The notes: a model not told the origin generated them from the sequence alone. Shown: positions 1-9,441, numbered from the stretch's first letter. The stretch: DNA of 64,000 bases from Ignavibacteria bacterium UBA2373 (GCA_002344005.1 DDTD01000070.1:14817-78816); one strand, 5' to 3'. Made by a program: numbers and translations.

Positions 1-15
1 GGAGGAAGCGTAGCC

Positions 16-2850
16 ATGAGCCAACGCATTATCAGTTTTTTCATTATCTTCAGTTGTTCAGTCACCGCCGCATTCTCTCAAGATGCTATCATCAGCGGTA
101 AAATCACCGACGGTTCCACAGGCGATATCATGCGCAGCGTGACGGTGGAATTATTAACCAAAGATAAACAAAGCACAAAAAAAGGTGCATATTCCGATGT
201 GACAGGAAAATACACCATTAAAAAAGTGCAGCAAGGTGTCTATTCTTTGCGCTTCCGTTATGTGGGCTATGAAACTAAACTCATTGAAAATGTTGAAGTG
301 CCAACAGGAAAAAATGTCACCGTCAATGTTACATTATCTCCCGAAACTAAGAAAGCCGAAGAAGTTGTTGTGACAGCTCGTGCCAATAAAGAATCCAAAG
401 AAGCTATTTTAGCCCAAAGAAAAAATTCAGCTCAGGTGAGCGATGGTGTCGGACAGGAAGAAATTGCCAAATTACCCGATGGCGATGCCGGTCAAGCATT
501 AAAGCGTATTACAGGAGTTACCGTTGTGGGTGATAAATTTGTGTATGTACGCGGCGTAAGCGAACGCTATAATAATACGACCTTAAACGGTGCTGCTCTT
601 ACCTCAACCGAACCCGATAAAAAAGCTTTTGCTTTTGATATGTTCCCTTCGGAATTTTTGCAAAGTGCCAATGTTATTAAATCGTTTACACCCGATATGC
701 CGGGCAATTTTGCAGGTGGTTTGGTGCAATTAAATACCATTGATTTTCCGCAAGGATTTGCTTTTAAAGTAGGTTTATCCTCTGCTTACAATGATAATGT
801 TTCATTAAAAAGCGGTGCATTTCAAACATATTCGGGCGGTGCAACCGATTGGCTTGCCAGCGATGACGGCACGCGTGCTTTGGTGTCGGGGATGCCTTCC
901 ACATCCACAGAATTAGATAATTTAATTCGCCGTGCGGGTAATCCCGAAGCAGATAATGGCGCAGCAGCACGTGAATGGATTGCACTTGGCAGATCATTTA
1001 ATTCCGGCGTATGGAAACAAGATGCAATTGCAGCTCCGGTAAATACAGGCACAAGCATTTCTTACAGTAATTTATTTGATATTGCCGATAATGATTTCGG
1101 TATTATTGCTTCGGCTAATTATTCGAATGGCTATAATATTAACCAAATAGGTCGCGCAGGTTTATCCGGTGCAGGTAATGAGCAATATAATTATGCGGGC
1201 TCGGTATCCACACGCAGTATGGGATGGGGTGGTTTATTTAATATGGCATATAAACTTGGCGGACATTCCACATTATCCTTTAAAAATATTTACAATCAAT
1301 CTGCCGATGATGAAGTAGTAGTGTTACAAGGTAATGATTATAATCAAGATCGCGAACGTCGTTTTTACAGTGCTCAATTTGTCGAAAAATCATTGTATTC
1401 CGGTCAGGTTGCCGGACAGCATAATTTGCCGGGCGATATTTTAACGGAATGGAATGGCGGCTTTTCTCGCAGCACACGTAATGAACCGGATTTGCGCCGC
1501 TTGCGTTATTCACGTCAAAATGACAATGAATTATTTTCTGCTGATGTGCCAAGCGAAACAGCCAAAGGTGACGGTACTGTTGCCGGACGCTTCTTTTCCG
1601 ATTTAATTGACAATGCTTATACGGCAGGATTGAATATCACCATACCTGTATCCACAGCAAAAATTAAAACAGGGGCTTTACTCGAACGCCGTGACCGTGA
1701 ATTTGGCGCACGTTCTTTTACCATTATTCAAAGTAAATCTGTTTTCCCCGATGTTGATCCCGAAGGTATTAATCTTACGGCTTCGCCTGATAAATTATTC
1801 GATTCGACTAATTTCCGTGCAAATGGCTTAGGTATTGCCGAGGATTCAAAAAAATCCGATCAATATGCGGCTGATGAACAGTTAAATGCCGGCTATGCAA
1901 TGGTTGATATGCCTTTTAGCATTGGCGATGAGAATTTCCGCATTATTACCGGAGTACGTGTTGAAAATAATACACAACGCTTACCGGCGGTTTATACGGG
2001 CGATAATCAATTAATTTCCATTGAAAGAAATACAACAGATATTCTTCCCGCATTAAATCTTATTTGGAAAACATCAGAAAATACGAATGTACGTGTATCG
2101 GGTTCACAAACCTTAACTCGTCCCAATTTACGTGAATTTGCGCCATTTGCCTTTTTCGATTTCCAACGTCAAGCACGTGTGCAAGGTAATACGGATTTAC
2201 AACGCGCACTTATTTGGAATTTCGATGCACGTTATGAATATTTCCCTCGTCCGGGTGAAGTACTTTCTGTCAGTACATTTTATAAAAGCTTCCAAAATGC
2301 AATTGAAGAAACAATTTTACCATCAAGCGGCAATCCTGTCTTTTCATTCCAAAATGCTTCCGGCACTGCATTAAATTATGGTATTGAGTTTGAATTAAGA
2401 AAACAACTCGGATTTATTGCAGAGGATTTAGAAAATCTCGGCGCATCGGTGAATGTATCATTGATAAATTCAGAAGTGAATGTGCGTCAAGGTAATCTTA
2501 ATGATACACGTCCTATGTGGGGACAATCACCATATTCGATTAATCTCGGATTATTCTATCAACATCCCGATATAGGCACGCAAGTAAATGTAGGATATAA
2601 TCGTTCCGGTGAGCGCATTATACAAGTAGGGCTTTTGGGCAGCTATGATTTTGCAAATCCTCATGTTTATGAACAGCCGCGTGATGTTGTTGATATTTCA
2701 CTTTCTCAGCCAATTATTGCAGGATTAGAAGCACGTTTGGTTGTACGTGATGTACTCAATCAAGAACTTATTTGGTTACAAGGAGGACGTAATGTTGCTT
2801 CTAATTTACGCGGTCGCACCCTCAATTTCAGTATCGGATTTAAATTATAA
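16..2850 (+). CDS. TonB-dependent receptor with carboxypeptidase-regulatory-like N-terminal domain
   Basis: Outer-membrane TonB-dependent transporter of 944 residues. A signal peptide ends near residue 22 (AFSQ). A carboxypeptidase-regulatory-like beta-sandwich follows at about 23-110 (SGKITDGSTGD start). Next come a VVVTARA-type TonB-box region and a plug domain at about 115-245 (LKRITGVTVVG, VYVRGVSERYNN, GGLVQLNT). The rest is a long beta-barrel ending in aromatic-containing strands (NFSIGFKL). A strong Shine-Dalgarno (GGAGGAAG, 1-8) sits 7 bases before the ATG. The next gene, 33 bases downstream, encodes a T9SS-sorted protein; receptor/secreted-protein pairs of this kind are common in the FCB group. 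The substrate cannot be read from sequence. Confidence 0.93.
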   Translation: MSQRIISFFIIFSCSVTAAFSQDAIISGKITDGSTGDIMRSVTVELLTKDKQSTKKGAYSDVTGKYTIKKVQQGVYSLRFRYVGYETKLIENVEVPTGKNVTVNVTLSPETKKAEEVVVTARANKESKEAILAQRKNSAQVSDGVGQEEIAKLPDGDAGQALKRITGVTVVGDKFVYVRGVSERYNNTTLNGAALTSTEPDKKAFAFDMFPSEFLQSANVIKSFTPDMPGNFAGGLVQLNTIDFPQGFAFKVGLSSAYNDNVSLKSGAFQTYSGGATDWLASDDGTRALVSGMPSTSTELDNLIRRAGNPEADNGAAAREWIALGRSFNSGVWKQDAIAAPVNTGTSISYSNLFDIADNDFGIIASANYSNGYNINQIGRAGLSGAGNEQYNYAGSVSTRSMGWGGLFNMAYKLGGHSTLSFKNIYNQSADDEVVVLQGNDYNQDRERRFYSAQFVEKSLYSGQVAGQHNLPGDILTEWNGGFSRSTRNEPDLRRLRYSRQNDNELFSADVPSETAKGDGTVAGRFFSDLIDNAYTAGLNITIPVSTAKIKTGALLERRDREFGARSFTIIQSKSVFPDVDPEGINLTASPDKLFDSTNFRANGLGIAEDSKKSDQYAADEQLNAGYAMVDMPFSIGDENFRIITGVRVENNTQRLPAVYTGDNQLISIERNTTDILPALNLIWKTSENTNVRVSGSQTLTRPNLREFAPFAFFDFQRQARVQGNTDLQRALIWNFDARYEYFPRPGEVLSVSTFYKSFQNAIEETILPSSGNPVFSFQNASGTALNYGIEFELRKQLGFIAEDLENLGASVNVSLINSEVNVRQGNLNDTRPMWGQSPYSINLGLFYQHPDIGTQVNVGYNRSGERIIQVGLLGSYDFANPHVYEQPRDVVDISLSQPIIAGLEARLVVRDVLNQELIWLQGGRNVASNLRGRTLNFSIGFKL

Positions 2851-2883
2851 TTTTTCATGTTTCATTATTCGGGGCTTTTGTCC

Positions 2884-4974
2884 ATGAAATCATTGATTCT
2901 TTTTGCAAGTGCCGTTTTTTCCGTTTTTACGCTTGCTGCTTCGGCACAAAACGGACCTAAAATTACAACACCGGCGGCTAATGCCACTTTAAGCGTGGGG
3001 CAATCATACACCATTCGCTGGGATACAACAAATTCACCTCGCGGTACACGCTATTTTATCGAATTTTCTGTTACAGGAGAATCAGGTCCATGGACACGCA
3101 TCAAACGTCGTGATCCGGTCACACAATTACCCGTGGATTGGGTTCATAATGATTCCGGCACTGCATCAGCGGGTTCAAATCGCGGCAGAGGCGAAGCACG
3201 TTTTGCTTTCCGTCCCACCGCAGCAGGCGAAGAATGTTATTTGCGCCTTGTTAATCGTGCAGAACCGACAATTATAGGATTAAGCGATAAATTTTCTATT
3301 TCTCCACCGCCGAAACCTATTAATATTGATGAATATTTGCCGCAAAGCATCACAGGTAATGTGACTGTTCCTTATGTGCAAGGAAAAATCTATGGCTTAC
3401 GCGGTTATACATACATTGAAGACGGTGCAACTTTGACCATTGAACCGGGTGTTGTTATAGTCAGCGACACACCGCGCACAAATTCGGCATTATGTGTCAA
3501 TCGTGGCGGTAAAATTATTGCTCGCGGCACAAAAGCACGTCCTATCGTTTTCACAAGTTCGGCTCCGGCGGGACAACGTCGCACAGGTGACTGGGGTGGT
3601 TTGTTGATATGCGGAAAAGCACGTCTGAATGTCAAAGCAGGTGAAGCAGCTCTCGAAGGCGGCGTCGCATCTGCAACACCCGGACGCGGTTGGTATGGCG
3701 GTACTGATGATAATGATAATAGCGGTGTTCTTGAATATGTGCGTATTGAATTTGCGGGTATTGCCGCATTTCCGAATGAAGAACTTAATTCCTTGACTTT
3801 AGGCGCAGTTGGTAAAGGCACAACAATTAATCATGTGCAATGTACCTATAATGGTGATGATGCCTTCGAATGGTTTGGTGGCAATGTTGATGCAAAACAT
3901 CTTATTGCTAATCGTACTGTGGATGATGATTTTGATACCGATTTCGGGTTCAGCGGTCGTATTCAATTTGGTATTGCACAACGCTATCGTGAAATTGCCG
4001 ACCAAAGCACAAGCCAATGTTTTGAATCAGATAATGATGGTACAGGTACGTATAATTTTCCGCGCACAAGTCCTATTTTCAGTAATATGACCTTAGTCGG
4101 ACCTATTGACGACACATCACGCAGCAGCGGCACAGGGAATGAACAATGGAGCGCGCAATATGGCTCCGCAGCACAAGTGCGCCGTAATTCTCACATGTCT
4201 CTTGTTAATTCCGTTTTTGTCGGCTTCCCAAGAGCGGGCTATGAATTACGCGGTGCACGTACATTAACCGCTGCCTCAAAAGATTCTTTACTTGTACGCA
4301 ATAATTCATGGTATGGTATTAAAGGAGGCGGATTAAGTGTGCGTCTTGAATCGGGTGAAACTGCCGTTGATGGCATGAATGCAGCATGGTTAGTAAAACC
4401 GGAATTTGCTAATTCATTAACAAATGGAACAGGCAATATCAGTGCATATTCACCATTTTCCGGAATTATTGCACGCGATCCCGAAACACCGAATTTTGTG
4501 CCGAATGCAACTCTTGGTGCTCCTTCTTTTGCGAATGCAGGAACAGTTTCTTTAGATAATAACTTTTTTGAAAGAGTGAATTATCGCGGTGCTTTTGATA
4601 TTAATGTTCAAGAACGCTGGGATTTACCGTGGGCTAATTATAATCCCGTCAATACAGTATATCCGCAAGTTTTCACAAGCGTTAATGATGCGGAAATTCC
4701 TTCACTTGACATGGTTGATTTGCGTGTTATGCCGAACCCTGCATCAGAATCAGCCACAGTGCGTTTTTCCGTACCCACACAAACGGTAGTTTCTGTGGAT
4801 ATTTACACAATGGTTGGCACAAAAGTGATGACAATACTTGAAAATTACACAACAAATACGAATGGTATTTTCGATATTCCTGTTAGTGTTTCCTCATTGC
4901 CGATTGGCACATATTCTGTGCAAATTCGCAGTGAACAAGGTACAGCATCGCAAATGCTTACAATAGTGAAATAA
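2884..4974 (+). CDS. T9SS type A sorted secreted protein, partner of TonB receptor
   Basis: Secreted protein of about 696 residues. I start it at the ATG at 2884, where a clean signal peptide begins (MKSLILFASAVFSV...SAQ), not at the in-frame ATG 27 bases upstream. Residues about 25-140 form a Kre9/KNH-like beta-sandwich (ITTPAAN, TIRWDTT). The centre resembles a parallel beta-helix surface protein family often found beside TonB receptors (YIEDGATLTIEPGVVI, ARPIVFTSSAP, DWGGLLICG, DDAFEWFGG). The last 85 residues are a T9SS type A sorting domain (MPNPASESATVRFSV ... LPIGTYSVQI). It probably forms a two-gene unit with the receptor. Function is not established; surface ligand capture is inference. 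Confidence 0.85.
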   Translation: MKSLILFASAVFSVFTLAASAQNGPKITTPAANATLSVGQSYTIRWDTTNSPRGTRYFIEFSVTGESGPWTRIKRRDPVTQLPVDWVHNDSGTASAGSNRGRGEARFAFRPTAAGEECYLRLVNRAEPTIIGLSDKFSISPPPKPINIDEYLPQSITGNVTVPYVQGKIYGLRGYTYIEDGATLTIEPGVVIVSDTPRTNSALCVNRGGKIIARGTKARPIVFTSSAPAGQRRTGDWGGLLICGKARLNVKAGEAALEGGVASATPGRGWYGGTDDNDNSGVLEYVRIEFAGIAAFPNEELNSLTLGAVGKGTTINHVQCTYNGDDAFEWFGGNVDAKHLIANRTVDDDFDTDFGFSGRIQFGIAQRYREIADQSTSQCFESDNDGTGTYNFPRTSPIFSNMTLVGPIDDTSRSSGTGNEQWSAQYGSAAQVRRNSHMSLVNSVFVGFPRAGYELRGARTLTAASKDSLLVRNNSWYGIKGGGLSVRLESGETAVDGMNAAWLVKPEFANSLTNGTGNISAYSPFSGIIARDPETPNFVPNATLGAPSFANAGTVSLDNNFFERVNYRGAFDINVQERWDLPWANYNPVNTVYPQVFTSVNDAEIPSLDMVDLRVMPNPASESATVRFSVPTQTVVSVDIYTMVGTKVMTILENYTTNTNGIFDIPVSVSSLPIGTYSVQIRSEQGTASQMLTIVK

Positions 4975-5005
4975 TTTTTCCACTCCATACCCCACACGGA
5001 AAAAG

Positions 5006-5039
5006 AAAGCGTATTTCTTCGGAGATACGCTTTTTTTTT
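5006..5039 (+). terminator. Rho-independent terminator with UUCG tetraloop
   Basis: A 12-bp stem (5006-5017 with 5022-5033, one G-U pair) is closed by a C(UUCG)G tetraloop and followed by a run of T. It lies 32 bases after the T9SS gene and ends the receptor operon. Confidence 0.9.
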
Positions 5040-5132
5040 ATGGGAATTTTAAACAATTCAATCATTCTGCCCATATCCGGCTTTGTTTATTTTGCACTTA
5101 CCGATTCACGACAGTTAAGGAATTGGAATTAA

Positions 5133-5358
5133 ATCCCAACGGGATGAGATGATAAAAAAAAACAATCCCAAAAAAATTCCCATCTTGAGGGGTGGCAGAC
5201 GCAGTCTGACGGGGTGAATGAATGTATTGATTGAAATTTGCCCCTCTTTTTTCTCCCCGACGGCGAGAATTTTATTATGCCTTCCCCGCGGGGAAGGACG
5301 GGATGGGGCAAAAAAAACAAACATTTTATTTCTATTATCATCTCATCCCGTGCGGGAT
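5133..5358. repeat. Intergenic element bounded by imperfect 23-24-bp inverted repeats
   Basis: The left end 5133-5155 and right end 5335-5358 are near-perfect reverse complements, and each contains its own small hairpin (ATCCC/GGGAT). Inside are a CAGAC-gca-GTCTG hairpin at 5196-5208 and an 18-bp perfect palindrome at 5280-5297 (CCTTCCCC/GGGGAAGG). No open reading frame resembles a transposase. The structure resembles a REP/MITE-like dispersed palindromic element; whether other copies exist cannot be seen from this window. Confidence 0.6.
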
Positions 5359-5468
5359 GTTTTAATCATAATTCATCCTGCATTTATTTTCGAGAATAAT
5401 GACTGAATACAATCCTGTTAATCCTATAATCTCTGCAATCCTGTTCTGACAACTACCTCAAATGAAGT

Positions 5469-5846
5469 GATAACGACCCCGATTGATGCGATGCCGAGCC
5501 CGAGTGAAGCGGTGCCGAGCCCGAGTGAAGCGGTGCCGAGCTCAATTGAAGCGATAATGACCCCGAGTGAAGCGGTGCCGAGCTCAAATGAAGTGATAAC
5601 GACCCCGATTGAAGCGATAATGACCCTGATTGATGCGATGACGACCCCGATTGATGCGATGACGTCGCCGATTGATGAGCATCGAGAGCCCTTGTAGTCG
5701 CATCGAGACCCCTCGTAGTCGCATCGAGACCCCTCGTAGTCGCATCAAGAGCCCTCGTAGTCGCATCGAGACCCCTCGTAGTCGCGTCGAGACCCCTCGT
5801 AGTCGCGTCGAGAGTCCTCGTAGTCGCGTCGAGACCCCTCGTAATC
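5469..5846. repeat. Minisatellite of 18 contiguous 21-bp units in two blocks
   Basis: Units of exactly 21 bp run without a phase break. Block A (5469-5678, 10 units) has a core like GATGACGACCCCGATTGATGC. Block B (5679-5846, 8 units) has a core like GCATCGAGACCCCTCGTAGTC. A partial block-A unit precedes 5469. Because 21 is a multiple of 3, open frames with heptapeptide repeats appear on both strands, but none has a credible start, ribosome-binding site or homologue. The neighbouring tracts 5041-5132, 5359-5456 and 5847-6043 hold nothing else I can identify. Confidence 0.85.
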
Positions 5847-6043
5847 CTGTCAATTGGCTAAAAATTGGCGTTTTTTGGCAAAAAAAGGGGAAAGCTGAGG
5901 TAAAAACTTGCGTTGTCAGTGCAATGTACAGCGACGAGAAGACAGCATGCTTTTATTTTATATTATTGACAGCATATCTTATCCAAAAGGTGGAAGTCTA
6001 ATGATATCAGAGAAAAAGCGTGCAGAGGATTAACAAAGTTTCG

Positions 6044-6051
6044 TAGTTTTG
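6044..6051 (+). promoter_or_regulatory. Possible Bacteroidetes-type -7 element
   Basis: TAGTTTTG matches the TAnnTTTG -7 consensus known for Bacteroidetes primary sigma factor. It lies about 145 bases before the orphan secreted gene at 6195. No convincing -33 TTG is seen, so this is weak. Confidence 0.25.
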
Positions 6052-6194
6052 TGGAAATTGTTTTTTATGGTGATAACATGGTCAGTAATTATTAACCCTT
6101 TGGTATGGCGCAAGCGGGTATCGGACATAGTAGTTGTAATAGGAGTGACCAAGAAAAAATCTATAAAGCATTGACAAATAATGGAGTAAATATT

Positions 6195-6998
6195 ATGAGG
6201 TATGAATTGTTGTTATTGGTATTTGCTACTATAGCATTTTGTCCAAAATCACTTTTGAGTAATGATTCTCTTTTTTATGATAAAATAATTCGCGAAAAAG
6301 TAACAAATGTAATAGATCTCACCTATGCTTATTTCGAATTAGAATCCATTCATGAGAGTGATAAATTCTATGAGAAAGGAAATATTGTATCTCGACTGAA
6401 TAATCTTTCTTATGATAAAAGAGATTCTACATACAGATACGTAATCGAAATAAATGAAGTAAAAGATGTAAATTTTTCTTGTCTGCCTAAGAGATTTAAG
6501 GCTTACGAATTTAGATACTTAAATGAAATACAAATTTTAGTTAATCGCTATGGTAAAGTTAATGGGAAAATCGCCAATATAGGTAAGCATTGGATAAATG
6601 AGGGTATGCACATGCTACATAATGTGTACGAACGAAACCTCGACAGCAATAGTAAATATGATGTTCGTTTGTTGAAACATACTCCGAGAAATTTAGTATT
6701 GGTTGATACTCTCGATAAATCTGTTATCATTGCATCTAACCTTTATTTTGCTGATGATTTAGATTTCCTTCTGAAAGATTCGACTATATTAAGTGATATT
6801 GAGTGTTATATTAAATTACACTTTTACACATACAGACCAACTGATATTGTTGTTGTAGATAATCAGAATGCCTTGTTTTATTCGGAATTATATAAAAAGA
6901 AAATTGAGGTGTTCTTTAGTAGTTATGTAAACAAATACCCAAATGTGCCTAAGCCTTCTGTAGAGCATTACTACGATGGCAGTAGAATTCTAAAATAG
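6195..6998 (+). CDS. Hypothetical secreted or periplasmic protein
   Basis: A protein of 267 residues that I do not recognise. I chose the ATG at 6195, which follows GGAG at 6183-6186 by 8 bases and begins a hydrophobic signal peptide (MRYELLLLVFATIAF). An in-frame ATG 90 bases upstream would put a polar stretch before that signal. The mature part is rich in Tyr, Asp, Asn and Lys, with no repeats, membrane segments or metal-binding motifs that I can name. The gene is visibly more AT-rich than the receptor operon, sits alone after the minisatellite and has no operon partner. These are weak signs of an acquired accessory gene. Confidence 0.6.
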   Translation: MRYELLLLVFATIAFCPKSLLSNDSLFYDKIIREKVTNVIDLTYAYFELESIHESDKFYEKGNIVSRLNNLSYDKRDSTYRYVIEINEVKDVNFSCLPKRFKAYEFRYLNEIQILVNRYGKVNGKIANIGKHWINEGMHMLHNVYERNLDSNSKYDVRLLKHTPRNLVLVDTLDKSVIIASNLYFADDLDFLLKDSTILSDIECYIKLHFYTYRPTDIVVVDNQNALFYSELYKKKIEVFFSSYVNKYPNVPKPSVEHYYDGSRILK

Positions 6999-7318
6999 CT
7001 GCTTCAAATACGCAAGGATGGCAACTTCTTTTGAAGCCACACAAACAGATTCTGTATCTAAGATATTGATGCAAGGAATTTTTCGTTCCGAAGAAATATG
7101 TTAAATAAATGAAGTAGTCTTTGAAGCATAAAGGAATAGATTGTTTTGTAATACACACAAGATATTAATAAAACCAGTACCATATATTTTTTATTATTGT
7201 GAATCTATATACATTACCATTGTAAGCGAGCCAAGATAATTAAGATAAGCATAACTACCTTGTCTATGAATAATGTATTTGAAAGAGAATGTAGATTATA
7301 GAAGGCTATAAAGATACT
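6999..7318. other. Gene-free intergenic tract
   Basis: About 320 AT-rich bases lie between the convergent orphan gene and the phosphatase-fold gene. I see no credible reading frame, RNA gene or strong terminator here. Confidence 0.6.
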
Positions 7319-7735
7319 TTAACTCTCTTCGCCGCACAAATCAGATATTTCTGAGAGAAGTATTTCTATGCTTTTTGCTGTTTCGGCATATATTGTTTGA
7401 ATATTATTGAGTGCGGTTGCCGGATCGGGTATATGGTAATGAATATGGTGTGTGGCTTGGGGAATATATGGCAAATGTTCACGGGCATAATTGCATAATG
7501 TTATGACGGTGTCAAAGTTGTGATGAGCAAATGTTTCGATAGATTTCGAATAGAGTATTGATGTGTCTGCATTGTAATTCTGTTGCAAAGTAATAATTGT
7601 TTCTTTTCGTATCGGTTCGGGTGCAATACCTGCGCTGAAGGGTTGCCATTGCAATGGATAGAGTGCACGGCATAATGCTTCCGCTATTTGGCTACGACAA
7701 GAATTTCCTATGCAAATAAAAAGTATTTTTTTCAT
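7319..7735 (-). CDS. Low-molecular-weight phosphatase / arsenate reductase-like protein
   Basis: A 138-residue member of the low-molecular-weight tyrosine phosphatase/ArsC fold. The phosphate-binding loop C8-IGNSC-R14-S sits at the N-terminus as the family requires, and the general-acid Asp is in the IPDPA motif (D104). Thioredoxin-coupled arsenate reductases use two further Cys seven residues apart. Here C81 is present (TLCNYAREHL), but the position seven later is Leu88; another Cys lies at C134. Arsenate reductase activity by the classical cascade is therefore doubtful, and a phosphatase role is possible. Its ATG directly follows the folC stop codon (TAAATG), so it is translationally coupled to folC. 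Confidence 0.8.
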   Translation of the reverse strand: MKKILFICIGNSCRSQIAEALCRALYPLQWQPFSAGIAPEPIRKETIITLQQNYNADTSILYSKSIETFAHHNFDTVITLCNYAREHLPYIPQATHHIHYHIPDPATALNNIQTIYAETAKSIEILLSEISDLCGEES

Positions 7736-9037
7736 TTATTGTGATTGTAAATACGACAATGCCTCATCGGCTAAATAAAATGATCCCGCAATAATACATG
7801 GCTCATGTGTGTTGCGAGCTTTTTGCACAGCTTCGGCAACGGATGTACAATCATGAATATCGGTAAATCCCACAGATTGGGCTGCTTCATGCAATAAAGA
7901 AAGTGGCAAAGCTCTTTCCACTTTAGGAACGCATAAAAAGACACTTTTACAAATCGGGCGAATATTATTGAGCATTTCTATAGCTTTTTTATCTGACATT
8001 GCGGCAAATACCAGATTCCATGTCGGTTCTTTACCGAAACATCGCTCTAAAGTAAGACGCAAGGCGGTCATGCCGGAAGAATTATGCCCCACATCGAGCA
8101 CTAAGCGTGGATTTTCTTGCAATAATTGCACACGTCCTGTTAAGCCGGTGAGTGCATGGATATTGATAAGACCTTCGCGTACTGCTTTTTCCGATACGGG
8201 CAATTCTTTGATAATAAGTCGTAGGGTATAGAGTGCTGTCAATATATTGCGGCTTTGATGTTCGCCGATGAGTGCAGATCGCAAATCTTTGAGTTCACCC
8301 ATAGGTGCTGTCACATGAACGGACATTGTCATGTCGGTGCGATATTCGGTGCTTTTGGCTGTCCAATCATCATCAGGGAAATAGGCAATGGTGTCGGCTG
8401 CGGCAGCTTTTCTTTCAAAAACAGGGCGCAAATTTTGGCGCGGCTCACCTATGACGGCGGGCACTTTATATTTGATGATGCCTGCTTTTTCTTCAGCGAT
8501 AGATGTTAAACTTGTTCCCAAAAAATCGGTGTGGTCATAATCAATGGAAGTAATCACAGAAACCAGAGGATGAAGCACATTTGTGGCATCTAAGCGTCCT
8601 CCCATGCCTGTTTCAATGATGGCAATATCTACTTTTTTTTGCGCAAAGTACTGAAATGCCATAGCAGTAGTAATTTCAAAAAATGTAGTTTTGGTTTTTT
8701 CCGCATTTGCAATCATTGGCGCAGCAAGATCAATAATCTCTTCATCGGTGATGGGCACACCATTGATACGAATACGTTCACGAAAGTGTCGAACATGCGG
8801 GGATGTATATAAACCGACGCGATAGCCTGCTGCACTGAGTATGGCTGCAAGGATAGAACAAACGCTGCCTTTGCCATTCGTTCCGGCAACATGGATGCTC
8901 GGAAATTTTGTGTGTGGTCTGCCCGATTGTTGCATAAGTTCTTCTATGCGCTCTAAGCCGGGTTTGATGCCGTGCCGATGTAATGCGAACATCCGTGTAA
9001 GAACTGTATCAATGGTTTGTGGTGTTTCTTGTTGCAT
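7736..9037 (-). CDS. folC: Bifunctional folylpolyglutamate synthase / dihydrofolate synthase
   Basis: A Mur-ligase-family enzyme of 433 residues that adds glutamate to dihydropteroate or folates using ATP. Diagnostic motifs in order are the P-loop GTNGKGS, GLYTSPH, ETGMGGRLDATN, SIDYDH, EEKAGIIK, and DVGHN in the C-terminal domain. I start at the ATG at 9037 (MQQETPQTID), where family homology would begin; an in-frame ATG 42 bases upstream adds a basic, unconserved tail. It lies upstream of, and abuts, the phosphatase-fold gene, and is divergent from the gene at 9109. Confidence 0.93.
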   Translation of the reverse strand: MQQETPQTIDTVLTRMFALHRHGIKPGLERIEELMQQSGRPHTKFPSIHVAGTNGKGSVCSILAAILSAAGYRVGLYTSPHVRHFRERIRINGVPITDEEIIDLAAPMIANAEKTKTTFFEITTAMAFQYFAQKKVDIAIIETGMGGRLDATNVLHPLVSVITSIDYDHTDFLGTSLTSIAEEKAGIIKYKVPAVIGEPRQNLRPVFERKAAAADTIAYFPDDDWTAKSTEYRTDMTMSVHVTAPMGELKDLRSALIGEHQSRNILTALYTLRLIIKELPVSEKAVREGLINIHALTGLTGRVQLLQENPRLVLDVGHNSSGMTALRLTLERCFGKEPTWNLVFAAMSDKKAIEMLNNIRPICKSVFLCVPKVERALPLSLLHEAAQSVGFTDIHDCTSVAEAVQKARNTHEPCIIAGSFYLADEALSYLQSQ

Positions 9038-9108
9038 TGTAAACCGCTTTCTTTGAATAATTTTGTTATTATTGCGCATAATAACATGGTAAATATAGGA
9101 AGAAATTT

Positions 9109-9441
9109 ATGGAAAAACATGAAATAAGGGCATTGGCTAAAGCAATTGTCCATGAAATGAATAGCGAACATTCGGCAGAGTTAGCCCCTAAATGGGAAGG
9201 AGCAAGCGTTTTTGTTGTGCCTAAAGATACATCGCTCAAGGATCATAAAATCCCCTTAGATAAACTGATGCATAAAATTGTGATGATGCGCGATAATTTG
9301 AGGGTGCTCGAACAACAAATCAATGCGCATACGATATTGTCCGAAGGAGAAAAAGTAAAATTGCAGGGCTATATTACGAAATGCTATGGCTCTATGACTT
9401 CATTTAATTTTTTGTTTTATCAAGATGAAGATAAATTTTAG
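9109..9441 (+). CDS. Conserved small cytoplasmic hypothetical protein
   Basis: A 110-residue soluble protein with no signal peptide or membrane segment. It combines charged helical stretches (IRALAKAIVHEMNSEH) with a central VFVVPKDTSLKDHKIPLDKLMHKI segment, followed by a predicted helix-turn-helix-like helical tail (LRVLEQQINAH ... EKVKLQGYI). An AGGA ribosome-binding site (9098-9101) precedes the ATG. It resembles small uncharacterised proteins of the Chlorobi/Ignavibacteria side of the FCB group, but I cannot name a family. It is divergent from folC with 71 bases between starts, so promoters may be shared. Confidence 0.7.
   Translation: MEKHEIRALAKAIVHEMNSEHSAELAPKWEGASVFVVPKDTSLKDHKIPLDKLMHKIVMMRDNLRVLEQQINAHTILSEGEKVKLQGYITKCYGSMTSFNFLFYQDEDKF

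Noticed and set aside
3405..3821. 138-codon minus-strand frame within the T9SS partner gene
   Set aside because: It is a shadow frame inside a well-supported gene.
5467..5697. Open frame with heptapeptide repeats (plus strand) over minisatellite block A
   Set aside because: It arises because the 21-bp unit is a multiple of three. There is no ribosome-binding site, and similar frames exist on the other strand.
5469..5846. CRISPR array
   Set aside because: The 21-bp units are directly contiguous with no spacers, and no cas genes are present.
5584..6001. Open frames on both strands over minisatellite block B (RLRGVS- and SRIETPR-type repeats)
   Set aside because: Both strands are open over the same units, which is a repeat artefact; no start signal or known homologue.
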